A DNA stretch of 64,000 nt, taken from NCBI RefSeq assembly GCF_024139115.2, contig NC_085140.1, positions 428,233,240-428,297,239 of the forward strand. The letters are read 5' to 3'. This DNA is from Armigeres subalbatus. Lineage: Eukaryota; Arthropoda; Insecta; Diptera; Culicidae. The notes beneath the pieces are model-generated. The model was not told the DNA's origin. It saw only the letters and a list, made by a program, of their open reading frames with translations, and did no database searches. Positions 12,200 through 23,399 of the stretch are shown here, in pieces (positions within the stretch are counted from its first letter, which is position 1; the number at the start of each line of letters is the position of its first letter). Made by a program: the position numbers and the translations under genes.

Positions 12200-12824
12200 T
12201 ATGTAGTTTGAAAATTAAAAAAAAATAGTGCCTCTGGTTTCTATATCCTAGCCCTAGGTTCCAATAAAATAATGTTTCCAGGGGCGATGAGGAAGTTTTG
12301 TTATTGTTTGGAAGACGTTGTCAAATTACAACAAAATCTCAAATATATTATGACTTACTACGATCTAATTGTATGTGTGTGTTTCATCCTCTATCCCTCA
12401 CCCAGCCGGGGGCGTTGGACAAGTAGTACTACGAATAATTTGATCAAATCTAATGCTACTTAATGGTGCCCTCTTTGTTACGAAGGCTAGCACGAAAAAA
12501 AGGATCACTTTAGAGGCAAGACTCCTCATCAAGTGTAGGGATTGGGATGTGCTAGAAGTTCGTAACAGGTGCAGCAAAACATTGCATAGACGCCCTTATT
12601 CGTACTGACTACTCAGGGAGTAGAAGGTCGAGAAGAGCCACCGCTGCCAACTAAAGTTTGAACTGGATACCTGGGATTCCCACAATATCCGCGGCAATAG
12701 CCAACAAACGATGCCCTGTACGTATGTAATGCTTGGTTTATTCAAAATATTAAAAAGAATATAATCCATATGAGAGTATAAGAAAATTATTTTGAGCTTT
12801 TTAGTGGAATGTTTTCACCTGTCA
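12200..12824. other. No recognised feature
   Basis: A moderately GC-rich stretch at 12520-12720 reads like LINE leader sequence but no domain could be supported. Confidence 0.3.
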
Positions 12825-13046
12825 TAAGACGAGTTTATACAATCCCATTGAATTCCACCACTTAATTGTATCTTGACAGATACGTATTTCGACCTCAAAA
12901 GTAAGGCCGTCTTCAGTGTCTCGTCAAGTAGTGTAAGTACGAGAGTACGAGACACTGAAGACGGCCTTACTTTTGAGGTCGAAATACGTATCTGTCAAGA
13001 TACAATTAAGTGGTGGAATTCAATGGGATTGTATAAACTCGTCTTA
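12825..13046. repeat. Near-perfect palindrome of two Penelope terminal repeats, 99 bp arms
   Basis: 12825-12923 is repeated in reverse complement at 12948-13046 around a 24-base centre. Each arm carries GACACTGAAGACGGCC, a hairpin and GGTCGAAATACGTATCTG, followed by the PLE tail (GGTGGAATTCAATGGGATTG). CTGAAGA is at 12955-12961 on the plus strand and mirrored in the left arm. Confidence 0.8.
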
Positions 13047-13735
13047 CGGCATATGAGAGTAATTAAATTTACCACTTACCATTAATATGAGTCCAGCCTT
13101 GTCCCATATTTCTCAGTCGTATGCATCCTACTTTTGTAGTCTCATTTATTTATTCCATATATTCCTTGATTACTTCTTTTATTTATCATGTGTAAACTAA
13201 TTTGGCAATGTTACATTTTACCCTTTCCTATTTTTTTAATATTTGATATTTTATTTTGATTCGCCTATTTTTTTAAATTATGTTCTTGTTTGTTATTTTT
13301 GCCATGTGTTTTAATTTGTTAATTTTTTTCTTTTTCTTTTTCATTTTACTTTTGTTAGTTTCATAAACTTTGTCATTATTGATTTTCGGTATTTCTCACA
13401 TATTCACAACCTCAGAAGTTTAAGTTTTGAAATGTATTAGAGAAAATATACAAAACTGTAAGCAATCTAGTGTTTTTCCAGTTTAGTATAAAAACAAATT
13501 AATATTGAAGGACGTGACAATGTGGCATGTTTGTAACACTTGTTAAATCAAATGTTCTGAGGAATCAAGAATGTATTTTCTAAATGGAGTAAAATACACA
13601 TTTATAGAATTATTTAAATTTCCATTCAATCAGTATTTACAATTTGAGTTCATTATATAACGCTTTAATTTCGCAATTTTGCTACGACTGTGGCATAAAA
13701 TTTATTTTGTAGTATGTAATGTAATATATGTAGTG
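13047..13735. other. AT-rich, no recognised feature
   Basis: T-rich stretches (13200-13400) and short ORFs only. Confidence 0.4.
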
Positions 13736-14386
13736 TAAGCGGGCTTGGTAGTCATATGGTTACTGCTTCTGCCTCATATGCAGGAGGTCGTGGGTTCAAT
13801 CCCAGGTCCGTTCCATTCTCTCCTACTTTGTATCTTTCTCTTTATTTCTCATGTTCTAGCAATCGCTAGAACTGGAAATGGACTTCCATACCGTTTCCAT
13901 TACTATTCCTATACCTTCAACTTGAGTATTCTATCAGTAATCTGATGGAATTGGAAATGAACTATAGAGCTCGTTTCCTACATCCAATTAGAAATTCCAT
14001 CAGTTACCTTCTCCTATCTATCACATTGGCAGCTCGTTAACCAAGACGGACCTCTGCCTCTCCAACCTAACCCAGAAATTCCAACAAATTCCGCATGAAC
14101 TCGTGGCAAGTGCAGAGGTATATTCGGCTTGCAGTGGGCGAGTGATTGCATCATCATTTCCTCCCCCTTCCCTACATTGACTTGCATTCTGACGTGGCCG
14201 GCGACAGTATGACCTAACAAATGAGATCACCAGTACTTGTACATTGAAGATGTGTGCTAGTCCCAAGCAAACATCTGTTGGTTCCCTGTGCAAGAACAGC
14301 TGATCTGGTCATAATGGAGTAGCAACTACGAGCAGTCAATCAAGCTCAAGCTCAAGCTCAAGCTGTAATGTAATGTAATGCTGTAA
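13736..14386 (+). mobile_element. tRNA-derived SINE-like element
   Basis: The head (about 13742-13816) resembles a tRNA: an A-box-like TGGTAGTCATATGGTTAC, an anticodon arm TCTGC-CTCATAT-GCAGG (anticodon CAT by position) and the B-box GGGTTCAATCCC. The T stem is imperfect. The 3' end carries (CAAGCT)n at about 14341-14364 and a (TGTAATG)n-type tail to 14386, as expected of SINE tails. The length (about 650 bp) is long for a SINE, so the middle may be a second insertion. Confidence 0.5.
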
Positions 14387-15392
14387 TGTTGAAACTATGT
14401 GTATTTATGATTAGTCTGTTTCTCTAGTTTTTATTGATTGATTTTATTTTTTCATTTCGTTTCAAATGATTCGTCAGCTATGTAATATAATTAGAGGCTG
14501 ATCGCTTACCTCGATAGAGCCAAAATGGATTAATATCCTTCCATCTACTTACAAATTATTGTCACTTGTTATAATTATCATGGGCTGTGTACTCACGAGT
14601 ATGTTCTGACAGAACGAGTAGCTCTAGTGATACATAGACGATGTACCTAATATTAGGATTAGTATCGTCTCTTCTCTTTCTTTGTTTCGTTTTGTCAATC
14701 GAGTTCATATTCGTGTGCTAATGGGCGCCTACTATTCGAACGCCGATTGCTTCGATTTAGAAATTCAAATCTCATTCAAATAATTCATGCTTTCATTTTC
14801 ATTCAATATCTTCGACCATTATTTTAATACAAGCCGCTACTACCACAGTAAACTCCCACACTCCTAACACAATTTTACTTTTTTCTCTTACTCCTTCGTT
14901 TTTGTCAGGCTTCCTTCAAATCACTTTCCAATCTTTTTCAAAAAAAGCAACGTCCAAAGCTCTTTCAGCCATTGCCTGCCACTCGCGAGTTTCACGTAAC
15001 GCGTCCATGGATGGGGGTCCGTATAGATACCCGTTCTGATTATTTCCATCACTTCTTCACATTTTTTTAACTCACTCATGAAAAAAGATCATTCCAAAGT
15101 CTCTCTAACAAATATTCACTCAAAATACATTTCCACTAAGAGTCCGCCATCCGGAAACCTTCCTGTAGCCCACAACTGTCCAGGCGCGGCGTCACCCAGT
15201 CAAACTGATTTTTTCACCTACAATGAAATTCCGTTCACTGTTGCACAACACGTATGAACCTGATTTTTTCTTCTTATCGAAACCTAAACGACCCTTTTTA
15301 ATAAATTTTGAGAAAATTTGGGAAAATTTGATAAAAATGTGGCAGAAAAAAACGAATCATTATGACTTACTACGATCTAATTATAACATAAT
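14387..15392. other. No recognised feature
   Basis: Noncoding; no repeat boundary or gene supported. Confidence 0.35.
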
Positions 15393-15480
15393 TATAGTCT
15401 TCTTCTTCTTCTTCAATGGCTCTACATTCCAACTGGAACTTGGCCTGGTTTTCAACTTAGTATTCTATTAGCATTTCCTC
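15393..15480 (-). mobile_element. Feilai-like SINE fragment (3' part)
   Basis: (TTC)n followed by ATGGCTCTACATTCC, ACTGGAACTTGGCC and CTCCAGTTATTAATTGAAAG resembles the tail half of the Feilai copies at 22848 and 48328, strongly diverged. No tRNA head. Confidence 0.4.
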
Positions 15481-16389
15481 CAGTTATTAATTGAAAGATT
15501 TCTTATGCCCTAAATCGCATGAGATAGAGTGGGCGCAGTTATATGGAAAAACGCAAACGCAAATCATCCAATCAAGTGAAATCAAGGTTTTTCTGAATCG
15601 TTTTGGGACCCCAATCGACTGTGCAATGGTCTCGATTTGTTGCGTCCTCACTTTCCGCATCGAGATTTAAATTTATATGGAAATTAATATTATTTTTGCA
15701 TTTCTGCTCCAAACGGCTTCAGTTTATTGTCAATCACGTGACTCATCACGTTAGCATATAGCCTGAAAGATGCCGAAACACTTTACTGAAGAAGGTATGT
15801 TTCTGGAACGTCTACAAAAAATGTTATAACGCTTCGAAGATTGATTGTTCGAACCAAATGGAGGAAATCAATATTGCTGCCAGCACTACCGGGCAACCTC
15901 TGGTTGTTTGTGGGCAAAACCTTTCTTGCTTCTTGTCCCGATGCTTACGTTGGAAAATGATTCTGAATAACTCCACTTTGCACCCCAGCCCTATAAGATC
16001 ATTAATTTTGATATAACACTCAGTTAAATTATTGGTCCATGTAGTTCGGCAGTGTTGGCAGAATAACCGATTTTTTGCGTATGGTTTGAACAAGCAATCG
16101 AAGGAATATAATATTTTTGAGGACATTCCAGCAACGGACCTTCTTTAGCAAAGTTTTTCGGCATCCCTCAGGTTATACTTTAACACAATATGTCACTTGG
16201 TTTACGATAAACTGAAACCTCTAGAAGTAGAAATGCAAAAATTGTTGTTTTCCCATACTAATTTCCATACAAATTTGAAACGCGATGCGGAAAGCGAGGA
16301 AGCAACCAATCGGGCCCAAATTCTGCACAGTTGTTTGGGACCCCGAATAGTATCGAAAAACCTTTGATTTGAAAAAAAATGACCATGAC
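15481..16389. other. No recognised feature
   Basis: Noncoding; nothing supported beyond short spurious frames. Confidence 0.35.
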
Positions 16390-16562
16390 GCCCCACTCTA
16401 AATGAGTATGTATCTTGTGTGCAAAGTACAATGGATACACTATGCCCAGAATGTAGAGAATGTTTCCCACCCGAAAACATCCTAGACCGGACCGAGAATC
16501 GAACTCGCCATCTCCGCATTGACAATCTTACGCCTTCCCTCGCAAGGCTACTAGAGACCCCT
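16390..16562 (-). mobile_element. Diverged tRNA-derived SINE (Feilai-like)
   Basis: On the minus strand a tRNA-like head (GTAGCCTTGCGAGGGAAGGC, B-box GAGTTCGATTCTC) is followed by CGGTCCGGTCTAGGATG, the same block as the GCCGGTCTAGGC of Feilai. Confidence 0.5.
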
Positions 16563-17410
16563 AAATAATCATCACTATAGTGTACACCTGAAATGTCAAA
16601 GGGGTATTATGGCATGATCTACGTAAAAAGATGGATAGTTGCGAGTCCCATTGTTTTCATATGGGGCTCGCAACTATGGGGACACTGCCGCAACTATCCA
16701 GTATTTTGTGCTCGATAATGGCGGCCGAGTGAGTGCCTTTTTGACATTCAAGAGGTAGAAATATTTATATATTTCAATCACAGTAGGCATCGATTTATTG
16801 AAAAACATTGGCACTCATCCGGTATCAACAAACAAACAAATGTCAAGCATTTAGTTCTGCGTTTTTCAAGGATTTGGTAATTACTTTTCTCATGGATTGT
16901 TTGTAATGATTGAATTTTATTTTCTAGAAATGAAGCCCCAAGATGATTATAATCAGTGTTTTTTAAAAGAATGGATTTTGGAAAATGAAATTTGCAACTT
17001 GACACCTAATAGTGGGCTGGAATCACTACACTCTGCTTGTACTATCCAGTTGCCTCCGGTCCATAATCAAGCAATACTTCAAGGGGCATTGCGCTCAAGT
17101 ATCTTTCACCTCTAACAAACCACTTTGTACCTAAACTGTGCGACGCTTACTGAACCTCAGCCCTGTTACAATTGACAAACCATTAAAAGGTTATCGTACG
17201 TAGTCGGAAGAGTCGTAATAATATTTTAAAATACATATATTCTAGAAAATGCAGCATAATTGTCATTTTTTTATTAGTTTTAAACTCATAGCAGCTGTTT
17301 CATGTGCATATCATGTTCAAACCTAAAAGCAAACGGTATGACGGTTATTTTTATAGCTATCATTTATATTGTTTTTAATTATTCATATTGACCATTGGTC
17401 AACTTGGTAC

Positions 17411-18246
17411 CCGACTAGAAGAGCATAACAGAAACTCAACACAATTTTAACATATTGTGATATTTATAACTTATTTTGATACAATTTTGTTCTTAGCAGC
17501 ATTATCTTTCAAATGTTGTAACAGTATTCTATCATAATATGATATAAAAAAATGCTTAACACCGAATTGCCCAACAGTAGGCAATTAAAATAGTGTAGCA
17601 AAGTCCTCCTGAAAAGGTTGCCTTTATTGCAATGTTGTTAGTTTCATGTTCTCGAAAAATATTCTTGTACATATAAAAAAAAAATCTGATTGTTGATCAC
17701 AATCTGGAGACCTATCACGACCTGTAAAATAATCCACCTGCACATAAACAATATATTTTGTATCTGATTCTGTTATAAATTTTTATCAAAATTTGTTATT
17801 TTTATGATAAAATTGTAACAAAATTTGATATTTTTTTGTTTCCAGTAGTGTAATTTTTGATAGAAATTTAGATATTTTAACTACATCCTGCACCATGTTT
17901 CTAACAAATTTTGTTATCAAAATTTAGCATAACATAATAACATAGTGGGCCAGTGGAGATATATCAGCTTCCACACTGATATTCTTCCCTCCCCCTTCAT
18001 ACGGGAGCTTGGCAGAAGGAAGGTCGTGCGATATATGCCATCACAAATATTGCCCTCCGCTCGCTTTCAAATCGACTTCTATAAAAACATTCTTCATGCC
18101 TGCCGTATCCTAACGGAACTATCAATTCTATACTTTCGCCTCTAATGCTATCATGAACATGTACGTCCAAATTTGGAAGATGATATTAGCATTTCCATAT
18201 CATAATAACATAGGTTGATATAATTTTGATATGACCTTCTAGTCGG
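17411..18246. mobile_element. CCGACTAG-end MITE nested in long-TIR element
   Basis: Starts CCGACTAGAAG and ends CTTCTAGTCGG, bounded by GTAC on both sides (17407-17410, 18247-18250). GTAC could be a target duplication or part of the TIR. Same end motif as the nested pair at 53246-54359. Confidence 0.6.
17946..18200. mobile_element. 255 bp insertion flanked by a perfect 13 bp direct repeat
   Basis: CATAATAACATAG occurs at 17933-17945 and again at 18201-18213, on either side of a segment distinctly richer in GC than its AT-rich host. A perfect 13 bp duplication is of the size produced by target-primed reverse transcription. The insert itself is not recognised and has no poly(A) tail or tRNA head. 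Confidence 0.55.
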
Positions 18247-18515
18247 GTACCTACCACTAAGCAGTAAACTTGCAATAATGCAAGAAGATAAAATGAAATT
18301 ATTACGAAAGTGCATAAGAAAACTACCAAATCCTCGAATAGCATAATTTAAATAATATATTTGACATTTATTTGCTTGTTGATACCGGATGAGTGAGTGC
18401 CAATGTTTTTCAATGAATCAAAGCCTACATTGATTAAAATATGTAAATATTTTCTACCTCTTGAATGTCAAAAAGGTACTCACTCAGCCGCCATTATCGA
18501 GCGCAAAATACTGGA

Positions 18516-19888
18516 TTCGTGAAAAGCAGTGAAAAATATAAGGTATTTTAGTGATACTATATCCATTTTGATGCATGACTTGTTTTCTGTTATTTCGTGT
18601 AATGACAGGGCAATAAACTGATAGAACATATGTATTGTTGCGTTTAATACGTAGATTGTGTAAAAACGAGGGTGATTAGGTCATATTGAGAGCAGCACGA
18701 AGCCAGAGGCCATTCAATGGGTTGCCGGTTCGATCTTTCTCTGCCTAGACGACACATGTCAGGCAGGAGGATGCTGTTTATAAGCTTCAAAAGACAAACC
18801 GAAGTGCAGGCTGGTCGAACGTTGCATTTCTAATAATGATTAAAAATGTGCAACAGCAGTGGCTTTGTGGATGTCTTACTTGCTGTTTTTGTTTGATTCA
18901 TTGCAATTGACGATCACTGTGTGGATGAATTTCGCTCATGAACAGAGACAGACACTCACAGTGTTCGACTTAACTGGACATGTAAACTTCATTTTGTTGT
19001 CATTTCGATAGAAATCTGGTAAACAACTTTCATCTATTATTTTCTAAACGTTGTGAAGTGCGTTTTTCTGCGATAACGAAATGCGATTCACACAATCAAC
19101 TCTGATGCTTGTCGAGACGTCGTCAGTGATTGTAGGGTCGTAGCACAAGTAGTACTCAAATGGCCAACCTTGACGGACAATTCCGTTAATCGTTTATACC
19201 TCATTCTGACCAAAAATCCGAATTAGACTATACCCACATCCAATGTGTTGGAGAACGGGTTGGCTTCAAATAGGGGGAATGACGGGGGTTTTTATGAATG
19301 ATTATGCTTAAATTTTTCCTAAATATTCTTTGCATATCAATGAATATTGTGGCCAAATTTCATAAAATTTGGACGACAAAAACCCCCTGCCAATAATAGC
19401 ACAAAACCTGCCAAAGTCGTCTTTTCCCCTAATTCGGAAGAAAGTAAAATAAAAAAAGTTAGCCTCATAATTGCGAGGTGTATTCTAGTGCAGGTTTTCG
19501 GTTATGAAGAGAAAACAGAAATTAATCCATTATGTATATGCCTCATTTTCATTACATTGCTACACAGAAATAATAAGCCTCTTAATAATTGAATTAGAAT
19601 TTAAAACATATTAAAATTAGACATAAAAATAATTGTTATGTAATTAGTTCGATATTGATTTCCACACAAAAATATTCTTCACAAAATAAAGAAAGAGGAG
19701 AAATTAATAATAAAGCCACATGATCGAAAAAGAACGTTTACCCTAACTAACCGTTCTGCATGCGCGCGATCCTGGATCGCTCATGCAGGCTTGTTCATGC
19801 TGTGTATTGCTAGCGATGATCTTGTACAAAAATACAACAGCTTGAGTGTTAAGGACAATCCTCCCGAAATCCAGAGCTAGCAAGCTGA
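18516..19888. other. No recognised feature upstream of MMP-A
   Basis: Noncoding. Could hold enhancers of MMP-A, but nothing specific is visible. Confidence 0.35.
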
Positions 19889-20110
19889 AAAAAGCAAGTT
19901 GAACCGAAAGCATTGATTAGAATCGGAAATCGCCTATTCTTAAGGACAGGCCTTCCGGAATCCAAATTTTAATCTACTCGCGTTTTCAATGGTACACCAC
20001 TCAATACGGAAACAATGCACAACTGTCTTTTTTCTGTTATTTCAGAGGCTTGTCCTTAAGAATATGGGATTTCCGATTCTTATCAATGCTTTTGGTTCAG
20101 CTTGTTTTGT
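19889..20110. mobile_element. Short inverted-repeat MITE in the MMP-A upstream region
   Basis: AAGCATTGATTAGAATCGG ... TTCTTAAGGACAGGCC at 19910-19955 is repeated inverted at 20047-20095, with arms of about 65 bp. A second partial copy of the AAGGACA..CC..CC(C/G)GAA(A/T)TCCA block precedes it at about 19850-19873. Confidence 0.55.
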
Positions 20111-20135
20111 CTCACAGCATTAATTTGTAGGCACT

Positions 20136-20217
20136 TATAAGCAACGATAGGATGATATGCTTTTTGATGTGCGAACCATACAATGCCTCAGACAGTGTGA
20201 TACAATTAATCGGTTGT
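20136..20217 (+). promoter_or_regulatory. Possible core promoter of MMP-A
   Basis: A TATAA lies at 20136-20140, an Inr-like TCAGAC at 20188-20193, and a DPE-like GGTTGT at 20212-20217. The Inr-to-DPE distance is about five bases shorter than the functional spacing, so this is weak. The arrangement resembles the better promoter of MMP-C, and both share ATCGGTTGT. A MITE ends at about 20110, right next to it. Confidence 0.3.
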
Positions 20218-20232
20218 AGAACACAATTTAGA

Positions 20233-21842
20233 ATGGTACCACGCGGAACAAACCTTCTCGGGGCATGGTGTTTACCATTGGTGATAATCTGCAGTAGTGG
20301 TGCCCCTATTGGATTAGATGAAGCCATTGAAATCTTTTCCAAAACTCTAACCACCATGGAAACAGATTCGCAAAGTCCTGTGGTTCCTATTGAGGTGCCA
20401 GATTTGACGGAGGATGACGCGGAGGTTGGTAGTCATATATTATTGTCATCTATAACAGCACAGTACGATTTTTGTTTTCTAAACAGCAGATTCTCGATCA
20501 ACTTGGCTTCAACTCATCTGCGGAAATGATGCAACATGAATATTTGTCAGATATCAAGTCTAAGATAATGCAGTATCAGCGCTTATATGGGCTGCCAGCG
20601 ACCGGAGAGTTGTGTCGAGAGACGAAAATATCGCTTCGAAGACCGAGATGTGGAGTTAGTGATGTTGCCGCATATGGAGAGGACTACAAATGGACCAAAA
20701 ACCTACTGACCTACTATGTAAGAAACTTCCCAGCGGGTGTTTCTATCGATTCCGTCAAAAACTTGCTGCGAACGGCATTCGATCAATGGAGTGCGGTGAC
20801 CAATTTGGATTTCAACGAAACCGAGAACATGAATGCGGATATTGAAATTGTATTTGGAAGTCGACATCACCCACATCGATGGCAGTATTGTGGGTCTGAA
20901 CTGGGGGACACCACCTTGGCACACGCGTTCTTCCCGCAGATAGGAGCAATTCACTTCAATACTAAGTTTTATTTTGGTACCCAAAATGAGGATGATTTTT
21001 TCAACACAGCTATGCATGAAATCGGTCATGTCCTTGGGTTGGAGCATTCGGTGAACCCTGCGTCGATTATGTATCCTTCACTAGTGGCCCGTTTTAGCGA
21101 GATACCACTGATTGACGTTGAGGTAACAGGAAAACTGATCACCTACTAATATTAGAATAATATTCTATCGAAATTGCAGAAAATTCAGTTCAAATATGGA
21201 AGACGTGAACGAGGCGAATCCACTCCAAGCCCCGCATTTTGCAGTTTGGATAAGTTTGATGCGGTTCTAAACGATCGGAACAAAGAATTATATTTTATCT
21301 CGGGAAAGTACTACTTCACGAGGAATTCCGCTCATACACCGGTTTTATTGAGCGAAAAATGGCCCGGAGTTCCCGGTAACTATATTCCACATTTTTTTTT
21401 TGTTTACTACTATGGGACACTTGTACAGCATTTTGAATTTTCAGATCATTTGGACGCCGCTATAACCATCGCTTCTCTTACGTACATGTTCAGGGGTGAA
21501 GAAGTGTGGGCTTTCGAGAACAACAAGTTGGAACTCGGATATCCCCGGAAGATACGGCACACATTTCCCGGCATACCGAAAAATTTAGACGCCATCTCTC
21601 GCTACAGGGAAAAGTACCTTTTCGCATTCAAAAATGAACATTATTGGCGGTATAATATGGAGAAGAGAATTGTGGACCACTCTGGAGAACTGACGGAGTT
21701 CGGTGTTCCAAGTCGAGTCGATGCCGCGGCGTTCAACGAGACGCAGAATGCTATAATTTTCTTCAAAAGCAACACACGATATGTATACGATTGTGACACT
21801 CTGCAAACGACAACGGACTATTCTCGTCCTCTTGGTTGCTGA
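20233..21842 (+). CDS. Secreted matrix metalloproteinase with hemopexin domain (MMP-A), 4 exons
   Basis: Zinc endopeptidase of the MMP (M10A) family, predicted to be secreted and to cleave extracellular matrix. Proposed exons are 20233-20424, 20487-21122, 21180-21375 and 21445-21842, giving 473 residues. Introns are 62, 57 and 69 bp, GT-AG, with phases 0, 0 and 1. The ATG at 20233 is chosen because a hydrophobic signal peptide (about residues 1-24) follows it. The propeptide carries the cysteine switch RRPRCGVSD (Cys119) and an extra Cys107. The catalytic motif HEIGHVLGLEHS has zinc ligands His241, His245 and His251 and Glu242; the Met-turn is SIMYP. A hemopexin domain runs from FCSLD to the terminal Cys, which would form the usual blade I-IV disulfide. 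No furin site, transmembrane segment or GPI signal is visible. The second exon may use either AG of a CAGCAG acceptor. The last intron has no in-frame stop, so its retention would keep the frame. Exon structure matches MMP-B. No gene symbol is assigned because orthology cannot be checked. Confidence 0.9.
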
Positions 21843-21941
21843 TTAAAATTGAAATCGAAATCAAGGTAGTTTATATGTTTAATAATTCCATTCAAACTTC
21901 TGAAGCCGTATTCCATAAAATATGAGTTAATATTTCAATAG

Positions 21942-21947
21942 CAATAA
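21942..21947 (+). promoter_or_regulatory. Polyadenylation signal of MMP-A
   Basis: AATAAA lies 100 bp after the MMP-A stop codon, the expected distance for a short mosquito 3' UTR. It is followed by an A-rich stretch. Confidence 0.55.
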
Positions 21948-21949
21948 AC

Positions 21950-22365
21950 TATTAGAAAAAATGAATTTGGGGAATCACTGCTCAAAATCGATGAACCAAC
22001 CAATCCCGTAGGGGCATCGCAAGCACAGACATCATAATCGAGCAACTTATGGACTGGGCTATAATCCTCAGTTAAATTAAGACTTCACGGAGAGCGGACA
22101 CGAGGGCCGCACAGCAGCTGTCGCATGATGCCACCGCACCGGTAGCAGCGGTCCTAGCGGAAGAGATTCATCTATTGGCCGTTGCCGACGGCGTCACTCA
22201 GCATAAAGTACTCACAGAGCGCCCTTCAGACAGCAGCAGCAGCCAAGTGAAAATTTCACGGAATGTTCGGACTAACGTTTGGTTGCTTTGATTAGAAAGG
22301 TGCATTGTGCATTGAAAATTGGTTCTTCTCAGAGCTAGTCTTCTTCTTCTTCTTCCTTTCTTACA
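21950..22365. other. No recognised feature downstream of MMP-A
   Basis: A GC-richer stretch at 22085-22260 with CAG-rich segments has no supported coding frame. Confidence 0.35.
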
Positions 22366-22850
22366 TACAAAAATGAGTTGCTCTGTGTTCGTACCCGCAT
22401 AACTCGAAAACCGCTCGATGGATTTTCTTCATTTCTTCAGCAGATATGTTCATTGTAGTTTTCGACGGGTTTATATGTTATTCCCTCATGCAAAAATCAC
22501 AAGTAAAGTTGAGTAAATTGTGAAAAACTAAAATTGTTATTCGTATGGAAATTTCGCATGGGCGGTTCAAAACGATCATTTTCGCCTACTATACAGGACA
22601 AGGTCTGCTGGGTCAACTAGTATTTTTCTTCTTCTTCTTCTTATATGTAAAAGTGTAACCATATAACTCGAAAACAGCTGGATAGATTTTCTTCATTCCT
22701 TCAGCAGATACGTTCGTTATAGTTTCCGTCGGGTTTATATGATATTTCCTCATGCGAAAAGCACGAGTTAAGTGGAGTAAATCATGAATAACTGAAATTA
22801 AGATTCGTATGAAAATGTCGCACAACGCACATTATCGCCTACTTCTTCTT
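22365..22850. repeat. Helitron-like non-autonomous repeat, two tandem copies
   Basis: Two units (about 22365-22620 and 22640-22850) share ATAACTCGAAAACCGCT, TTTTCTTCATTCCTTCAGCAGAT and TCGGGTTTATATG-like tracts. The first ends GGTCTGCTGGGTCAACTAG followed by T, the CTAG end style of insect Helitrons. A reverse copy is at about 34040-34290. Confidence 0.4.
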
Positions 22851-23135
22851 CTTCTTCTTTTTATTGGCATTACATCCCCACACTGGGACAGAGCCGCCTC
22901 GCAGCTTAGTGTTCATTAAGCACTTCCACAGTTATTAACTGCGAGGTTTCTAAGCCAAGTTACCATTTTTGCATTGGTATATCATGAGGCTAACACGATG
23001 ATACTTTTATGCCCAGGGAAGTTGAGACAATTTCCAATCCGAAAATGGCCTAGACCGGCACTGGGAATCGAACCCAGCCACCCTCAGCATGGTCTTGCTT
23101 TGAAAATGAAGCAGCGCACCATTAGCCCCGCCCTA
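22848..23135 (-). mobile_element. Feilai SINE (minus strand)
   Basis: Reads as (TTC)n tail, TTGGCATTACATCCCCACAC, TAACTGCGAGGTTTCTAAGC, then the B-box CTGGGAATCGAACCCAG on the opposite strand and a tRNA head. It is closely similar to the complete copy at 48328-48613; the head end here has decayed. Confidence 0.8.
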
Positions 23136-23399
23136 ACAGTGAATGTGAAAATACATAATCAAAATGTGCAGCCATATCGTTTACCGAAAGGGCGGAGGTA
23201 ATGATGTTGCTTCATTAGATACAAGAAAGCTGCTATTTAGCGCGCGCGCGTCATTTTGTACGAGATCTCGCAAAGAGTGGTTAGAGCGGTCTGTACGGTG
23301 ATCGTCCGATTGCTACAGAAAATACGGCGTAATGTTGGCGTGGAGCGGTGAATCATCGGTGGACGGGCCGGTAGTAGCATTTGTGGTATTCTTTGCATC

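Larger units (their letters stand above)
16697..18515. mobile_element. Long-TIR element (about 190 bp TIRs) hosting nested insertions
   Basis: TCCAGTATTTTGTGCTCGAT at 16697 reappears inverted at the right end (to 18515), and similarity extends inward about 190 bp on each side. The interior contains a CCCGACTAG-type MITE (17411-18246), itself interrupted at 17946-18200. No transposase frame survives. Confidence 0.7.

Noticed and set aside
13742..13816. A methionine tRNA gene (anticodon CAT)
   Set aside because: The T stem is defective and the sequence continues into a SINE-like body and tail.
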